The notes below the pieces were generated by a model. That model did no database searches. It worked only from the letters and a program-made list of their open reading frames with translations, and had not been told where the DNA came from. DNA of 64,000 bases, taken from the NCBI GenBank assembly GCA_022577435.1, contig JAKOON010000017.1:2449501-2513500 (forward strand), written 5' to 3'. The position numbers and the translations under genes were made by a program. Below are positions 24,439-35,842 of the stretch, in pieces (position 1 is the stretch's first letter; every line of letters begins with the position of its first letter). This stretch comes from Embiotoca jacksoni (Eukaryota; Chordata; Actinopteri; Embiotocidae).

Positions 24439-25994
24439 ACCATATGACTCCTGATTAAAAAAAACTATCTCCTTCATAGCAAGCCAAACAGCAACAACAT
24501 TACAGCTGGATTTGCCATTGAGAAAAGCCACGCTAATTATGTACACAATGGACAAGACAGTACAAAGGACACAGCCCACAAGAAGGAACAGCCTACATAA
24601 AGAGAAATACAGTGTCTGAACAGAAGCCATTCATTGCCTTTGATCACTGCATAGACTGAAGTGCAAAACCTGAGGCAAAATGGGTGGAGAGGAACTTAAA
24701 AATGTCACTTTTAATCTGTAAATATGAATGATTCTCAGTTCCCAGTGACAGAATACTTTGCTTCACAAGACACAGCACAACAAGAAAATGATTACTGTTT
24801 TTTCTGAACATTGAAACCTGGGCACACATTCGCACATATTCCATTCAAGCCACAAACCATTGAAAAGTTCAACAATGGAGAAAACATCCATCCTTTATCT
24901 AACTCTTTATCTATTTTCTGTAACATTATTAGGTGCTTCTGCTGTCCTTCTCCCTCATCCTGTTCCCCAGCCTCAAACTCTTCTCTGATACCAAGGTCAG
25001 CCAAGGAGACTTCAGTCCAGTAAGAAGTGAGTAACCTTCACAAACAAATAGCTTTGTGCAGCCGCCTGCCAACTAATCCAGCACTTCTCTGTCACAGCTG
25101 CGGAGCTTGTTAGAACTCCAGTTTCACCCACTGCTAGAAAGGTTCTGACCCGCAGAGCCTCACAGCCTGTTCTGCCTGTCTGAGGATTTGCTGTCAATTT
25201 AAAACATTAAAGATTAGGGGCAGTGCACAAAGGACTGAGGCCATGTATTATCATTAAGGCTATTAAGATACTGCTCTGTCAACAGCATGTGATGAATTAC
25301 AATCAATTATTACTTAATTTTCAAACATATTGGCACAAGCCCCCATAATGTCAATTTTTAATTATGGGGCAAGACAAGGATTTGCACAGCAGCAAGGTGT
25401 AATTTGTTACCATAAGTGGCTTGACAGTCTTGAAAATGCAATCAATGCTGCAATTTTCCTGACTGTTAAATGCCAAGTATGTTTCAAGTTTTTAGACACT
25501 GCAGGGTCTTTAATGTCCAAAGGTGTGAATTTGTAATAATGACAAATATGTGAATGCATGCAAGTGCACAGACACCACAGTGCCACTGAGCTCAGAAAAA
25601 CACAATAATAGGCATAGCCCTGTCACCACTGAGGCTTGGCTTTATTTTATTTCATTTTCTGTATTTTCCTCCCACAGTCCAGTCACGGTCCCTGCAGAAC
25701 CTTCAGGCTTCCCGTGTGCTGCATGTCATGGACTCCCCATTCTCCGCTGAGGATGAATCAGACCCTCTGCACAGGCATTTCCCAGGAGACCGGGGATTGA
25801 AAGATATTACCACATTGATGGGAAAGCCGGGAGTAAATCAAGAACAGTCCAGTTTGGAGTCCATGTCTCTAAACAGAAGTCAGGAAGACAGAATTGATCA
25901 TTTTCATGTAGACCCAATTACTGGTCACATAGCCACTGTGACCTTGAATCCCCACCGCTCAGCAGTGCTACGACCACATGCTGACGACATGTAA
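19926..25994 (+). CDS. creb3l3: CREB3L3 (CREB-H), ER-anchored bZIP transcription factor; complete 10-exon gene
   Basis: The coding join is 19926-19946, 20337-20455, 20617-20885, 21646-21779, 22683-22793, 22887-22993, 23767-23835, 24034-24118, 24933-25026, 25678-25994, giving about 441 residues (I recall 461 in human). In order it has an N-terminal acidic segment (SELLDWLFDQNDGILRH), an SPLWSPSPSDSGISED block, LTIKDLLLSG, LDEDEKKLLAKEGVTLP, the ATB/basic region from residue 219 ([20 protein letters not shown]), a leucine zipper to about 290, and one membrane segment at about 306-322 (VLLLSFSLILFPSLKLF). The lumenal tail has RSLQ at 340-343, which fits the site-1 protease consensus, and an NRS sequon. 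Block order and wording match CREB3L3 rather than CREB3L1, L2 or L4. In the family, ER-to-Golgi transport and S1P/S2P cleavage release an N-terminal factor that drives hepatic acute-phase, lipid and iron genes. The exon 2/3 junction is the least certain. Confidence 0.93.
20337..20455 (+). CDS. creb3l3: creb3l3 coding exon 2
   Basis: The acceptor is CTCATTTCAG/AGT. The exon encodes SCDYSELLDWLFDQNDGILRH and a His-rich stretch, and aligns with human SFELLDLLFDRQDGILRH. The 3' end is uncertain: GT dinucleotides after 20453, 20455 and 20457 are all weak, and 20455 (phase 2) is used because it fits the better acceptor of exon 3. Confidence 0.75.
20617..20885 (+). CDS. creb3l3: creb3l3 coding exon 3
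   Basis: It encodes DADFLNALLSGSDS, then SPLWSPSPSDSGISED and a Pro/Ser-rich stretch ending VSIDL. The donor after 20885 is CTCA/GTAAGT, phase 1. The chosen acceptor ACCTCACATAG/ACATG has a good pyrimidine tract. An alternative at 20639 (TTCACCCAG/CAGATG) pairs with a phase-0 exon 2 end at 20453. Confidence 0.8.
21075..21240 (+). mobile_element. MITE-like dispersed teleost repeat in creb3l3 intron 3
   Basis: The order TCTTCAAATGTCAT, GAAAATATTCAGTTTACTAT, CAGAAAATGTTCACAA resembles, from memory, a widespread fish repeat with TATTCAGTTTACTGTCAT. It is decayed; about 46900-47000 may hold another part of the same family. Confidence 0.45.
21646..21779 (+). CDS. creb3l3: creb3l3 coding exon 4
   Basis: The acceptor is GTGGATGCAG/ATGG and the donor CCGGAGCCG/GTAAGT. 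It completes VSIDLN and encodes GWELGF...LTIKDLLLSGTPEP. LTIKDLLLSG corresponds to LTVKDLLLSG in human CREB3L3. Confidence 0.88.
21903..21984 (+). repeat. (GT)41 microsatellite in creb3l3 intron 4
   Basis: A pure GT run of 82 bases lies 123 bases past the exon 4 donor, in the transcribed sense. Confidence 0.98.
22683..22793 (+). CDS. creb3l3: creb3l3 coding exon 5
   Basis: 37 codons in phase 0-0 encode QELILDEDEKKLLAKEG and QLPLTK. The acceptor is AAACAG/CCACCACAG/CCG; the second AG, 9 bases on, would remove only PPQ. The donor is ACAAAG/GTAAAG. Confidence 0.9.
22887..22993 (+). CDS. creb3l3: creb3l3 coding exon 6 (ATB and basic region)
   Basis: The acceptor is TCAATCAG/TATGAA and the donor GAGAGCAG/GTAAGG. 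It encodes [35 protein letters not shown], the DNA-contacting region, nearly invariant relative to human CREB3L3. The core [13 protein letters not shown] holds the bZIP asparagine and basic residues. Confidence 0.95.
23669..23705. repeat. (TA)n microsatellite in creb3l3 intron 6
   Basis: About 18 TA units, followed by a T run. They lie 61 bases upstream of the exon 7 acceptor. Confidence 0.95.
23767..23835 (+). CDS. creb3l3: creb3l3 coding exon 7 (leucine zipper)
   Basis: 69 bases encode MTACNAHNHELQRKVSQLEK and CN, the first zipper heptads. The acceptor is TCCTTGCTAG/GATG and the donor AACAT/GTGAGT. Confidence 0.92.
24034..24118 (+). CDS. creb3l3: creb3l3 coding exon 8 (zipper end and pre-membrane)
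   Basis: It encodes SLMEQLRRLQALV, then a linker ending TGTCVM, which matches human TGTCVA just before the membrane segment. The acceptor is TCTCTGTGCAG/GTCACT and the donor TGTAATG/GTATGG. Confidence 0.92.
24135..24304 (+). repeat. 170-bp dispersed repeat, copy A (creb3l3 intron 8)
   Basis: It is closely similar to 31801-31967, sharing TTTTATTAACCGGGCACTGT, GGCTCTGCTTAACACTA and TATCAGTGTAATCTCTACAG in order. It begins 16 bases past the exon 8 donor. No ORF, box B or terminal inverted repeat is evident. The family is unknown to me. Confidence 0.9.
24357..24437 (+). repeat. (TG)n microsatellite in creb3l3 intron 8
   Basis: A pure TG run of about 81 bases in the transcribed sense; it is the second long GT array in this gene. 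Confidence 0.98.
24933..25026 (+). CDS. creb3l3: creb3l3 coding exon 9 (ER membrane segment)
   Basis: The acceptor is CATTATTAG/GTGCTT and the donor AGTAAGAA/GTGAGT, ending in phase 1. It encodes VLLLSFSLILFPSLKLF and SDTKVSQGDFSPVR. The human counterpart has VLLLSFALIILPS and GDFAPVR. Confidence 0.9.
25098..25183 (+). other. creb3l3: possible alternative terminal exon of creb3l3
   Basis: After a good acceptor (CTCTGTCACAG/CTGCGG) the frame entered from exon 9 stays open for 28 residues (starting TAELVRTPVSP, ending QPVLPV) to a TGA at 25181-25183. ATTAAA at 25206-25211 could serve as a poly-A signal. No usable in-phase donor to exon 10 was found. Such an isoform would keep the membrane segment but lose the normal lumenal tail with its RSLQ motif. 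Confidence 0.25.
25678..25994 (+). CDS. creb3l3: creb3l3 coding exon 10 (lumenal tail and stop)
   Basis: The acceptor is TTTCCTCCCACAG/TCCAGT. It encodes IQSRSLQNLQASRVLHV (human FSRTLHNDAASRV) and a tail ending in HADDM and TAA at 25992-25994. It has one NRS sequon, whereas I recall several glycosylation sites in the mammalian lumenal domain. Confidence 0.92.
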
Positions 25995-26460
25995 GAGAAA
26001 TTAATAAATTAGCCTCACATGAAATTCCGAAATCGTCCTCCTCCTAATGGTAGAGTAGGGAATTATCAGGTCCTGTTGTTACACTGACAGGGAAATTAGG
26101 TTTTAATCACTCCTGTTTTGCCTTTGTTATATACCGTATTCAGTCTGTATGTCTTTTTCTTTTTTGTGATACTGTTGTATATCAGTAAATGGATTTGAAT
26201 CTTATACTGAAATTGCATGTCAACACAAACTGTGTGCTTTGCCTTCTGGCTTTGATAAAGTGCCAGTGCAAATTAGCGTTTGAGACTGTCAAAAGCTGGG
26301 TAAATAGAGCTGTGATGGTGTGTACAGTTTTGATCTAAACAAATCATTTTTTGAGATGTTTAAGGATTTTGAAAGCGTTTTTTTTCTTTGAAGAAATGAT
26401 TGTAACTGTTTAGATTCATTCATGGCTGAAACGGCTTCAAATAAAAGATCGGTGGTTTTG
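25995..26460 (+). terminator. creb3l3: creb3l3 3' UTR and poly-A signal
   Basis: AATAAA at 26440-26445 follows the stop by about 450 bases and is the most likely cleavage signal. Confidence 0.6.
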
Positions 26461-27764
26461 AATTGATCTGGATTCAAATTCTATATTTAGTTTTGGGGCT
26501 TTAATAATTAAAAAGCGACTCAAAGCACACTGTACAGCATCTCCCTTGGCAGTTCTGCCTAAAAAGATACAATTTCTAGACATGACATTTCTCAAAGGAC
26601 AAGTACTTCAGGTTTGATGGCAGTGGAGACAGTTCACTGAATGGGAGACAGAAAACTGGGCCAAAGGTGGGACAGATGACCTCTTATCTCATGAGTCAGA
26701 CTTCTTACTCAATAATTGACATGTTGATATATTTATTTGTTGAAGGCAGGCTGTAGCTTCTGCCAATTGGACTCATTTACCATCTGGTTTGTCAATGCCA
26801 ATCACACAATATCCGGATGAATCCCCACTGCCATTCGGGCCAGAATTTCATCTGAACATTTAGGTCAGACTTGTTCAGGTTGACATTTATCTGCAGCTAG
26901 ATTTAACTTCAGGGAAGGACCAGAGATTCAATTCTAGGATAAAACATCCACTGAAGAAACTATCTGATCATTTCTTGATTGAACAGATTTTTTTTTTTTA
27001 AATACACCGTGGATCAAATTGAAATATATTCATCTCAAAACAAGAAAACTTGAAATAAAATATTTCAACATCCTTGACAAATGGATTTATCAAAACACAA
27101 TTATATTATTGTGATCTGTTGCTCGGGAATACATTACATTTTAAAACGACACAATTTAACTTGATCTTAAACACTGGGGAAAGAAACAGGTCTTTAGATC
27201 AAAATGTATCCAAACACAAAAGGAAATTTACATGTTTAACTTACTTGAAATTCATCAAAATATTTCCAACGTTTGTTGCTGACTAAATCTGTTGTCAGTT
27301 GTTTGAAGGTACTGTTGTTTGTTCAAGTGAATCATTTAATATATGTATGGCCGAGGCATAAAGTTAGTGGTCCCGTAGGTCAAAACACAACATTTCAGGA
27401 AGCAGCACATTTCACAAAATGCAACCTTTCATGAAACACAACATTGGACAAAAAACACAACATTTCATAAAACATGACATCTCAGTTTACAGAAAGGGTG
27501 GGACAATTCTTCTTTTTTGTGATTGGGAAAACCAAAGTCAGTACAGAGTATATTTAATGAGTCTGTTGCTGTTAGTGCTAGACTGGATTAATTGGAGGGA
27601 CACTTAAGGAGGGGATTTTGCCCAGGATGTCATACAAGCTAGAACCTTGACTTTTCATGGTTTTGCTGTTAGCATACTGAAAGTTTTTTATTAGCACTGA
27701 ATACTGAATAAAATTTGGCAAGATGATGGTACTAAACAGCCAGGTATCACATTAAAGCGAGTAT
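26461..27764. other. intergenic sequence downstream of creb3l3
   Basis: No gene or named repeat was recognised. 27380-27480 has a short tandem-like series of ACACAACATTTC / CATTTCA words about 20-25 bases apart, a degenerate local repeat. Confidence 0.5.
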
Positions 27765-28060
27765 ATTTTACACATTAGTCCACTAGAGGGAACCAATGTC
27801 AATGTAACATTTTATATCGCTAAAGCGTGAAATGTAAATGTGTACAAAATCTACATGGTTAGATTTACAAATGATCATGGTCATGTTATAATAATAATGA
27901 TTTACTTACTCTCCTAAAAATAAATAGTTTGCTTTCTGACGGACTTGAACACTTGCTTCTGAGTAAAAGTCCTGTATTTTGTGCATCCATGCGAAACAGA
28001 TGATGAAATCAGAATCCTCTATTTTTACTGGACATAGTTTTTAGACCTTATTTCTTCCAT
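27765..28060 (+). mobile_element. decayed MITE-like repeat copy
   Basis: It shares AGTCCACTA, AAGCGTGAAA and TACATGGTTAGATTT...GATCATG words in the same order as 9636-9760. Its right half resembles 53150-53200 (GGACTTGAACACTTG..., AAAGTCCTGT). It has diverged strongly. Confidence 0.5.
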
Positions 28061-28432
28061 CCCTGCGAATCTGATTAATTGTCACCTTTCAATTTCTTAA
28101 TTGCTGACTTTGCTTGGGGCTTGTCATAATTTTTTGATGTGCATATTAATTAATATATACTGTCTACAAAAGTGACATTGTATATTTGAAACCAAGTGTT
28201 TTCAAATATACAAAGTCACCGTTAATGGTGGTCTGATAATATTAGCTGCTAGCAATGTTTGATTGGCAAACATTGAGACCACGAAAGCTCTGATCATCTG
28301 AATCTCCTGCTGTAGCTTATGTAATATTAGGGCGACCGCAGACCTGGGATCAGTTTACTGGTCTGTTAGAATTGTGCATGAATGGACAAATTAACAGATG
28401 GATAAAAGTAATGCAGTGAATGAATAATAGTT

Positions 28433-28612
28433 TAAAAAAAAAAAAAAAAAACTGCTGGGGGGGATCCCTGCTGGGGAGAGCACTGCTGGGGGGAGCACTG
28501 CTGGACACCTCGCTTTGAGGGTGCATGTAGTTGCTCCTTCTTGCAAGAATAAATGTCCGATGTGTTTGATTTTGAACCAAGCCTCTGAGTAATTTTTCTA
28601 AGATAATGAGTC
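28433..28612 (+). mobile_element. LTR fragment (R/U5-like) preceded by poly-A and G-rich units
   Basis: 28498-28612 matches 39480-39592 closely, including TTGCTCCTTCTTGCAAGAAT, the AATAAATGTCCGATGTG poly-A signal region and GAGTAATTTTTCTAA. The upstream 28433-28497 differs: a poly-A run, then repeated CTGCTGGGGG/GAGCA units. The U3 part is missing. Confidence 0.7.
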
Positions 28613-30425
<1,813 letters not shown>

Positions 30426-30700
30426 CTTTATTAATCCCACAAGGGGACATTTTTTCGCTACAGCAGCATTATAGGTACAGGAAAGCAATAAAACAACAGT
30501 AAAAAATATTAAATATAAAAATGCAGAGTATATACAATAAAATAGAATAAAATAAAATAGAATAATTCAATTCAATTAAATTAAAACTAACTAAACAATA
30601 GTGCAAGGATTTAAACAAACAAGAAAACAGACAACCAACGGTGTTGTTGTTGTTGTGTGATGGATTTTGCCAGAGGTGAGTTATTGTACAGTCTTATTGC
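30426..30700 (-). mobile_element. LINE 3'-end fragment
   Basis: Read on the plus strand it begins CTTTATTAATCCCACAAGGGG, then CGCTACAGCAGCATTATAGG and an A/T-rich AATAAAA series, ending near TTATTGTACAGTCTTATTGC. This is the reverse complement of a common teleost LINE 3' untranslated end with a TATC tail. No ORF remains. Confidence 0.65.
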
Positions 30701-31800
30701 AGTTAAAATTACAATTGTACAACTTTGTAAATTGTATGAACAGCTGGTTTTGGCCAGACAGGCTTTCAGCTTACCTTGTCAGGGAGAAAGACACACATCC
30801 TGGGATGAACCAAATACAAGTAATTACCAAACAAATAATATCACAACTGTCTCAACAGCGATTCTGCCAGAATTACCATCAGCAAAATTGGAGGCATATT
30901 TCTCCACAGACAGTGCAGCTGCACTAGCTGTTGTTTTTTCCATATTTGGTTGAAAAAGATCAAACTTACCCCTGACAGCACATTTGTACCAAGGCATGTG
31001 TTGTTGTTGTTAAAGCTCATACTAGCCTGAATGGAGAAAATCTAAATTTACTATGATGGCACAGACCCTCTTACGATGTCTGGAAGTCACTATGATTACT
31101 CCTGCCTCTGATCACTATGTCAAAATGCAGGCAGACGGAGTGCTGTAAAATGTTAGCAGGGTAGACGCCTCACTGTGATTAGGAAGCATTTTAAATCAGT
31201 TTTTAATCAAGTCACCTTTTTAAGATGCTTGGCAATTTAAAAAAAAAACAAACACATAACTGGTACAGTCTTTGATTTAAGTAATCTATCATAATCTTAA
31301 TACCTCCTCCCCTGTGAAGAGGGATGATACCCTGCATACTTTGACTGGTTGATGAAATAACTGATTAAGATTACTACATCAAAGTCTCAGGCTAATTTGC
31401 ATCAAAATGTTAAAGTATATGAAGCCTATTTTAAACCCATAACCATGTCTTTCTTAAGTGGCATGTGTTTCACAGGATTTAGAGAAGTTCATTAAATCCA
31501 AATCCTTGCAGAACTATCTTTCATTTGTTATTTAACTTTTACTTGGAGGCATAATCTTCCAATTTTTTTTCATGAAATGTTAATTTGTTTTAAAGTCTAA
31601 GACATCTATCTCTGTATTATTCCCCATTTTGAGATTATCTGTTCAGTAGATATTGGGTTTCAGTTTTCCACTGGGCAAATGATTCATTACAAACAAAACA
31701 GGCTACACTTCAGTCAGCTCAGATTTAACCTAGTAAAAGTGCATTTAGATGGAAGTGTGGAGGGTGCTGGTGAATGTGTGTCAACACACCACTATACACA
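30701..31800. other. intergenic sequence
   Basis: AT-rich sequence with a short GTT run near 31000. Nothing recognised. Confidence 0.5.
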
Positions 31801-31967
31801 AACATGCAGTGCAAACAAATGAAGGTTTTATTAACCGGGCACTGTGTCACCCGAGAGCAGGTGGCTCTGCTTAACACTAATTTAACCTAAGGAAGGTGTG
31901 TCGCACACTATTTGCGAATACGAAATCATTTCTATCAGTGTAATCTCTACAGAGAGAGGCTGCAGCA
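31801..31967 (+). repeat. 170-bp dispersed repeat, copy B
   Basis: Same orientation and order as 24135-24304, with a few substitutions and small indels. Homology starts sharply at AACATGCA in both copies. No features of autonomous mobility were seen. Confidence 0.9.
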
Positions 31968-34360
31968 GCATAGGCATACCAGAGTTCAAAGACAAGACTT
32001 GAAGGTAGCTATGGTGCTTTTACTTAAATTATTGAATTCGGAAGAACAATCAAAAGGATACTTATGTTTAATTGCTCTGAACTAAGGACAGAAACAAACT
32101 TTAGGGAGAATTGGGGAGTCTAAAAAAGTTATGCATTCAAATCATGCTTTAAGCAGTGGTGTTGGGATGTCTGTTTGACACCAGAATAGCATCCTGGAGA
32201 ATGGCATACACCAAATATTAGCCAAACAGATGACAATCTGAAATTGCTCTTTTTTTCACCGTGGAATACTAATCATTCTCAAGGTGATCCTGCCTGTTCG
32301 CCCGAGGCAGGCTCAGTGAACCAGTGCCCAAACGCTGCAACAGGAGATTTTTATGCCATCAGTATTCAGTGAGCAGTATCTATTGCCCCACTGGGACAGC
32401 ATAGTATACTGTTCATTAATACAAGGAGGAAGTCAGAAACTCAGGGCACACTAACATCAAAACATATCCATCCAATCTCCGTTTTGTTTTTTTAATGATT
32501 CTGTCACGCAGGATGAATGAACAGTCAAAGATATTGTCATGGGTCAGTTAGAGGGCAGTCACTGCAGTGTCATCAGTGATTAATGATGGCTTTTTAACAG
32601 TTTGCTCATTCACTGCATTCACATTTGCATTAACAATGAGGACAGCAACAACCATCACCTCGGGACAGGCTTTATAGGTGTGCTCCGACCCCTGACTCAC
32701 TTCCTTTTGATAAATAAAAGAGCACAACAACAACCAAGACCCGTGGACTTTGTCATGTCTTCAGATATGACACTGCTTGGGTCCTACCACAGTACCTGAT
32801 CCTTATTAGATAATAAGTTTAGCTGGTGATCCTTGTTCCTTCATCAATGACCTCTATGATTTTACAAGAAAGTTTGGCAAATTTGACATCACTCTTTTCA
32901 AAAGAGTTCCGAAAAGTTTTTTTTTTCACTGCATCCCTATTATGTGTGGCACACCTTAGCTCTGTTAATTTTACTGATGCTTGGAAAGCAAAATGCAGCT
33001 GCCTTAGCATCTCTTTACTGTCAGTTAAATGTGTCAGTTTGGTGTCTTCATGTATCTTTGTAAGCACTATTGGCACTGAAAGCTGCCACATTTTGCCATG
33101 ACCTAAGGCCAAGTCCCGGAGGACATATAGGGATACAGACATCCGACTTTATCCCCAAAAGAGGCACTAAGGAAACAAACAAAGTGTGCGACCCCACATT
33201 CACCATGTCGGTGATGGCTATATCCCCATTTCTATCGCAGTGTTAATGTTTGGTGTCCTTCACACTGTATAATAACTCTGAGAGGAGGAAAAGGGGTTTT
33301 TGTAACCTGTAAAATGTCAGGTGAGACTTATTTTTCATCACATATTTGAACACTTGGAACACTCCAGTAGGCATACTGTCAGTGCCTGTGCATTTGGAGG
33401 TTTTAGGATTGTTAAGATGACAAGAAGTGGGTCGCAGTGGATTAAAAGTGTGCAGATTAATTTTAATCTTTAATGCCTTTTTAAATTGTTCAAAAACTTA
33501 CACCAGGTATAACATACAAACAAGGAAAGTGATTCCAAAAACCTCAAGGAAACAGGGTATTATAGTAGTTTGTGGACAACTATTTTGTTTAAAATATGTC
33601 TATACTCCTGAAGTTGACCTGGGCTTTCCTGCCCAGAATTATGAAAGCAGTTACAATAGGCAGCACAGCACATTTCCTCTTTTGAAGTCAGCAAAGACTG
33701 AAGAAAAGTTAATTTTGATTATAGTGGTTCTGCAGCTTGTTGTGTGATAGAGAAAGCACATTATTACAATAAATATGGACACAAAACCACGGATTGAGTC
33801 ATATGCCTCATTAAAATGATCCAACAGTCCAATCCTGGACCACAAGATGTTTTTGTAATTAGTCTGTTGGGGATCTAAAAATTAAGTTCTGTATGTCACT
33901 GTTTGCAATTAACTCACTTATGACTTCTTTTTTTTTAACATATTTACTTTGAGGGATTTGAGCTGCAAGATTCTGTAAACCAAGATTTACTCATCTCTGT
34001 ATAATAATTCCAAAGGGGATCTCTCTCAGTTTGTTCTGATATGCAGAGAACACATTCAGAGCGACAGAGAAAAAAAAAAAGCCGTGTTGTGTCCTTGATC
34101 GTCGTCCTTCACCTCCAGATAAGTAGCGAGTAGGCGTCAAACACAACCCTGTGTGCAATCGGGATTCAGCATAGGTGTCCTTTCCGCAGTTTTGCATATT
34201 TTACGTGCACCACTGTCGTCACGTTTCCAAAAACTCCCGTTTTTTAAACAGGCAGGGCGCGTGCCTAATTATCAAGGCAGTGTCAAAATGCATTAGGCTT
34301 CACCCCTGACGGACATTCAGGGACACTTTGATGTTGCTGCGTGGATTCGCTCTGGTCCAA
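31968..34360. other. intergenic sequence upstream of the GPCR gene
   Basis: No coding exon was recognised. 34200-34360 becomes GC-richer with several CpGs as the GPCR promoter is approached. Confidence 0.5.
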
Positions 34361-34460
34361 TCATCCGGCGGGTGAGGTGGAGAGCGTCGACCGCGCCACT
34401 GAGCTTTGCGCGTTCACGCGGATCCTATAAACGGACGTGGCGCGCTGGGAGCTCTGAGCA
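34361..34460 (+). promoter_or_regulatory. rxfp3-like gene core promoter
   Basis: TATAAA at 34426-34431 lies in a short CpG-richer patch (GCGCGTTCACGCGGATCC), predicting a start near 34455-34460 and a leader of about 185 bases. No other TATA-like box near the ORF is as good. Confidence 0.5.
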
Positions 34461-34593
34461 GACGTGGAGCAATGAGAGGAGGAATAACGCGGCAGAGGAT
34501 GGCATCTACACCGCTGTGGGAGAAAACCTGACACTGGTACAATGGGAATGCTGAAAATGCCATCAACAAAAACTTTTTTTTCTCTCTTAGCAG

Positions 34594-34626
34594 ATGTCCA
34601 ACTTCACTTTCCAAGGTGATATGTGA
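34594..34626 (+). promoter_or_regulatory. upstream ORF in the leader of the rxfp3-like gene
   Basis: ATG at 34594 opens a 10-codon frame (MSNFTFQGDM) closed by TGA at 34624-34626, 16 bases before the main ATG and in another frame. If transcribed, it would tend to reduce initiation at the main start. Confidence 0.45.
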
Positions 34627-34642
34627 GAAAGAGAGTCCAGCC

Positions 34643-35842
34643 ATGCAGCTGAATGAGACTGGAGTTCAAACACTGGCTCCAGAGCCATGTGAACAACAAA
34701 TACTCCAGGAAGACAACACTGGAAACTGCAGCGGAGGTTCCAGCAACCTGTCGCTGCACTGCTGGTTGGAGCTCCTCACCAAGGAGTCTATCATGGAATT
34801 CCCAGGAGACAGCTCCAGTGTGGTGGTGCGTGTGATGATTGCATGTGTGTACTCTATAGTCTGTGCGCTCGGTCTTGTGGGAAACTCATTGGCTCTGTAT
34901 CTCCTGCACTCACGTTACAGGCAGAAGCAGTCATCCATCAACTGCTTTGTGATGGGACTGGCTATCACAGATCTCCAATTTGTTCTGACTTTACCCTTCT
35001 GGGCTGTGGACACAGCCCTGGACTTCCGCTGGCCATTTGGCCGTGTGATGTGCAAAATCATCAGCTCTGTCACCACCATGAACATGTACGCCAGTGTATT
35101 CTTCCTCACAGCTATGAGCATGGCACGTTATTACTCTATCTCCTCTGCACTGAAGATGCACAGCCGGCGGGCAGCAGCCACCCGGGCCAAGTGGACAAGC
35201 CTGTGCATCTGGACTGTCTCCTTGCTGGCCACTTTGCCTCATGCCATTTACTCCACCAGCGCCCAGGTGTCAGATGAGGAGCTTTGCCTGGTGCGCTTCC
35301 CAGACTCCGGCAGCTGGGATCCACAGCTCCTTCTGGGTTTATACCAGCTGCAAAAAGTCCTGCTGGGCTTCCTTATTCCTTTGATCATAATCACTGTCTG
35401 CTATCTACTACTTCTGCGCTTCATCCTCAGCCGACGCATCACAGGTGCTGCGGGTCCAGAAGTAAAGAAAGACCGGAAATCTCGTCGTTCCAAAGTGACC
35501 AAATCCATTGTCATAGTGGTTCTATCCTTCTTTCTGTGCTGGCTTCCCAATCAGGCACTGACACTGTGGGGAGTGCTCATAAAATTTGACCTGGTGCCCT
35601 TCAGCAAAGCTTTCTACAATGCGCAGGCCTATGCTTTCCCCTTGACTGTGTGCTTGGCACACACTAACAGCTGCCTCAACCCTGTGCTCTACTGCCTGAT
35701 CCGCCGGGAGTTTCGCGCAGGTCTCAAGGAACTTCTCCTCCACACGACACCCTCTTTCAGGAGCTTGACTCATCTGTTGCGTCGCAAGGCCAAAGTGGCC
35801 GAGGCCCCACCTGTTCTGGTGCTGGTCCAAATGGATGTCTGA
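34643..35842 (+). CDS. relaxin-3/INSL5 receptor-like GPCR (RXFP3 family)
   Basis: A single open exon of 399 residues encodes a class A peptide GPCR. It has N-terminal sequons at N4, N28 and N35, seven hydrophobic segments (TM1 about 62-88), the TM1 Asn at 81, the TM2 Asp at 110, and the probable disulfide C137-C215. ARY replaces DRY at 161-163, CWLPN is at 299-303 and NPVLY at 346-350. Segments such as TDLQFVLTLPFWAV, LGLYQLQKVLLGF and VLSFFLCWLPNQALT are diagnostic of RXFP3/4. The ligand pocket keeps W120 and D127 (human RXFP3 W138, D145), has D123 where RXFP3 has E141, and retains the ECL2 EELC acidic pair. The family signals through Gi/o to relaxin-3 or INSL5-type peptides. Teleosts have several rxfp3 paralogues and I cannot assign which. 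The frame is open upstream only through a GTG, so the ATG in CCAGCCATGC is taken as the start. Confidence 0.93.
   Translation: MQLNETGVQTLAPEPCEQQILQEDNTGNCSGGSSNLSLHCWLELLTKESIMEFPGDSSSVVVRVMIACVYSIVCALGLVGNSLALYLLHSRYRQKQSSINCFVMGLAITDLQFVLTLPFWAVDTALDFRWPFGRVMCKIISSVTTMNMYASVFFLTAMSMARYYSISSALKMHSRRAAATRAKWTSLCIWTVSLLATLPHAIYSTSAQVSDEELCLVRFPDSGSWDPQLLLGLYQLQKVLLGFLIPLIIITVCYLLLLRFILSRRITGAAGPEVKKDRKSRRSKVTKSIVIVVLSFFLCWLPNQALTLWGVLIKFDLVPFSKAFYNAQAYAFPLTVCLAHTNSCLNPVLYCLIRREFRAGLKELLLHTTPSFRSLTHLLRRKAKVAEAPPVLVLVQMDV

Noticed and set aside
34537..34590. Short intron in the GPCR leader (GTACAA...TCTCTTAG)
   Set aside because: At 54 bases it is below the usual minimum for a vertebrate intron, and no evidence distinguishes it from plain leader.
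34616..34642. N-terminal extension of the GPCR by nine residues
   Set aside because: The extension would start at GTG; the ATG at 34643 with an acceptable Kozak context is the proper start.
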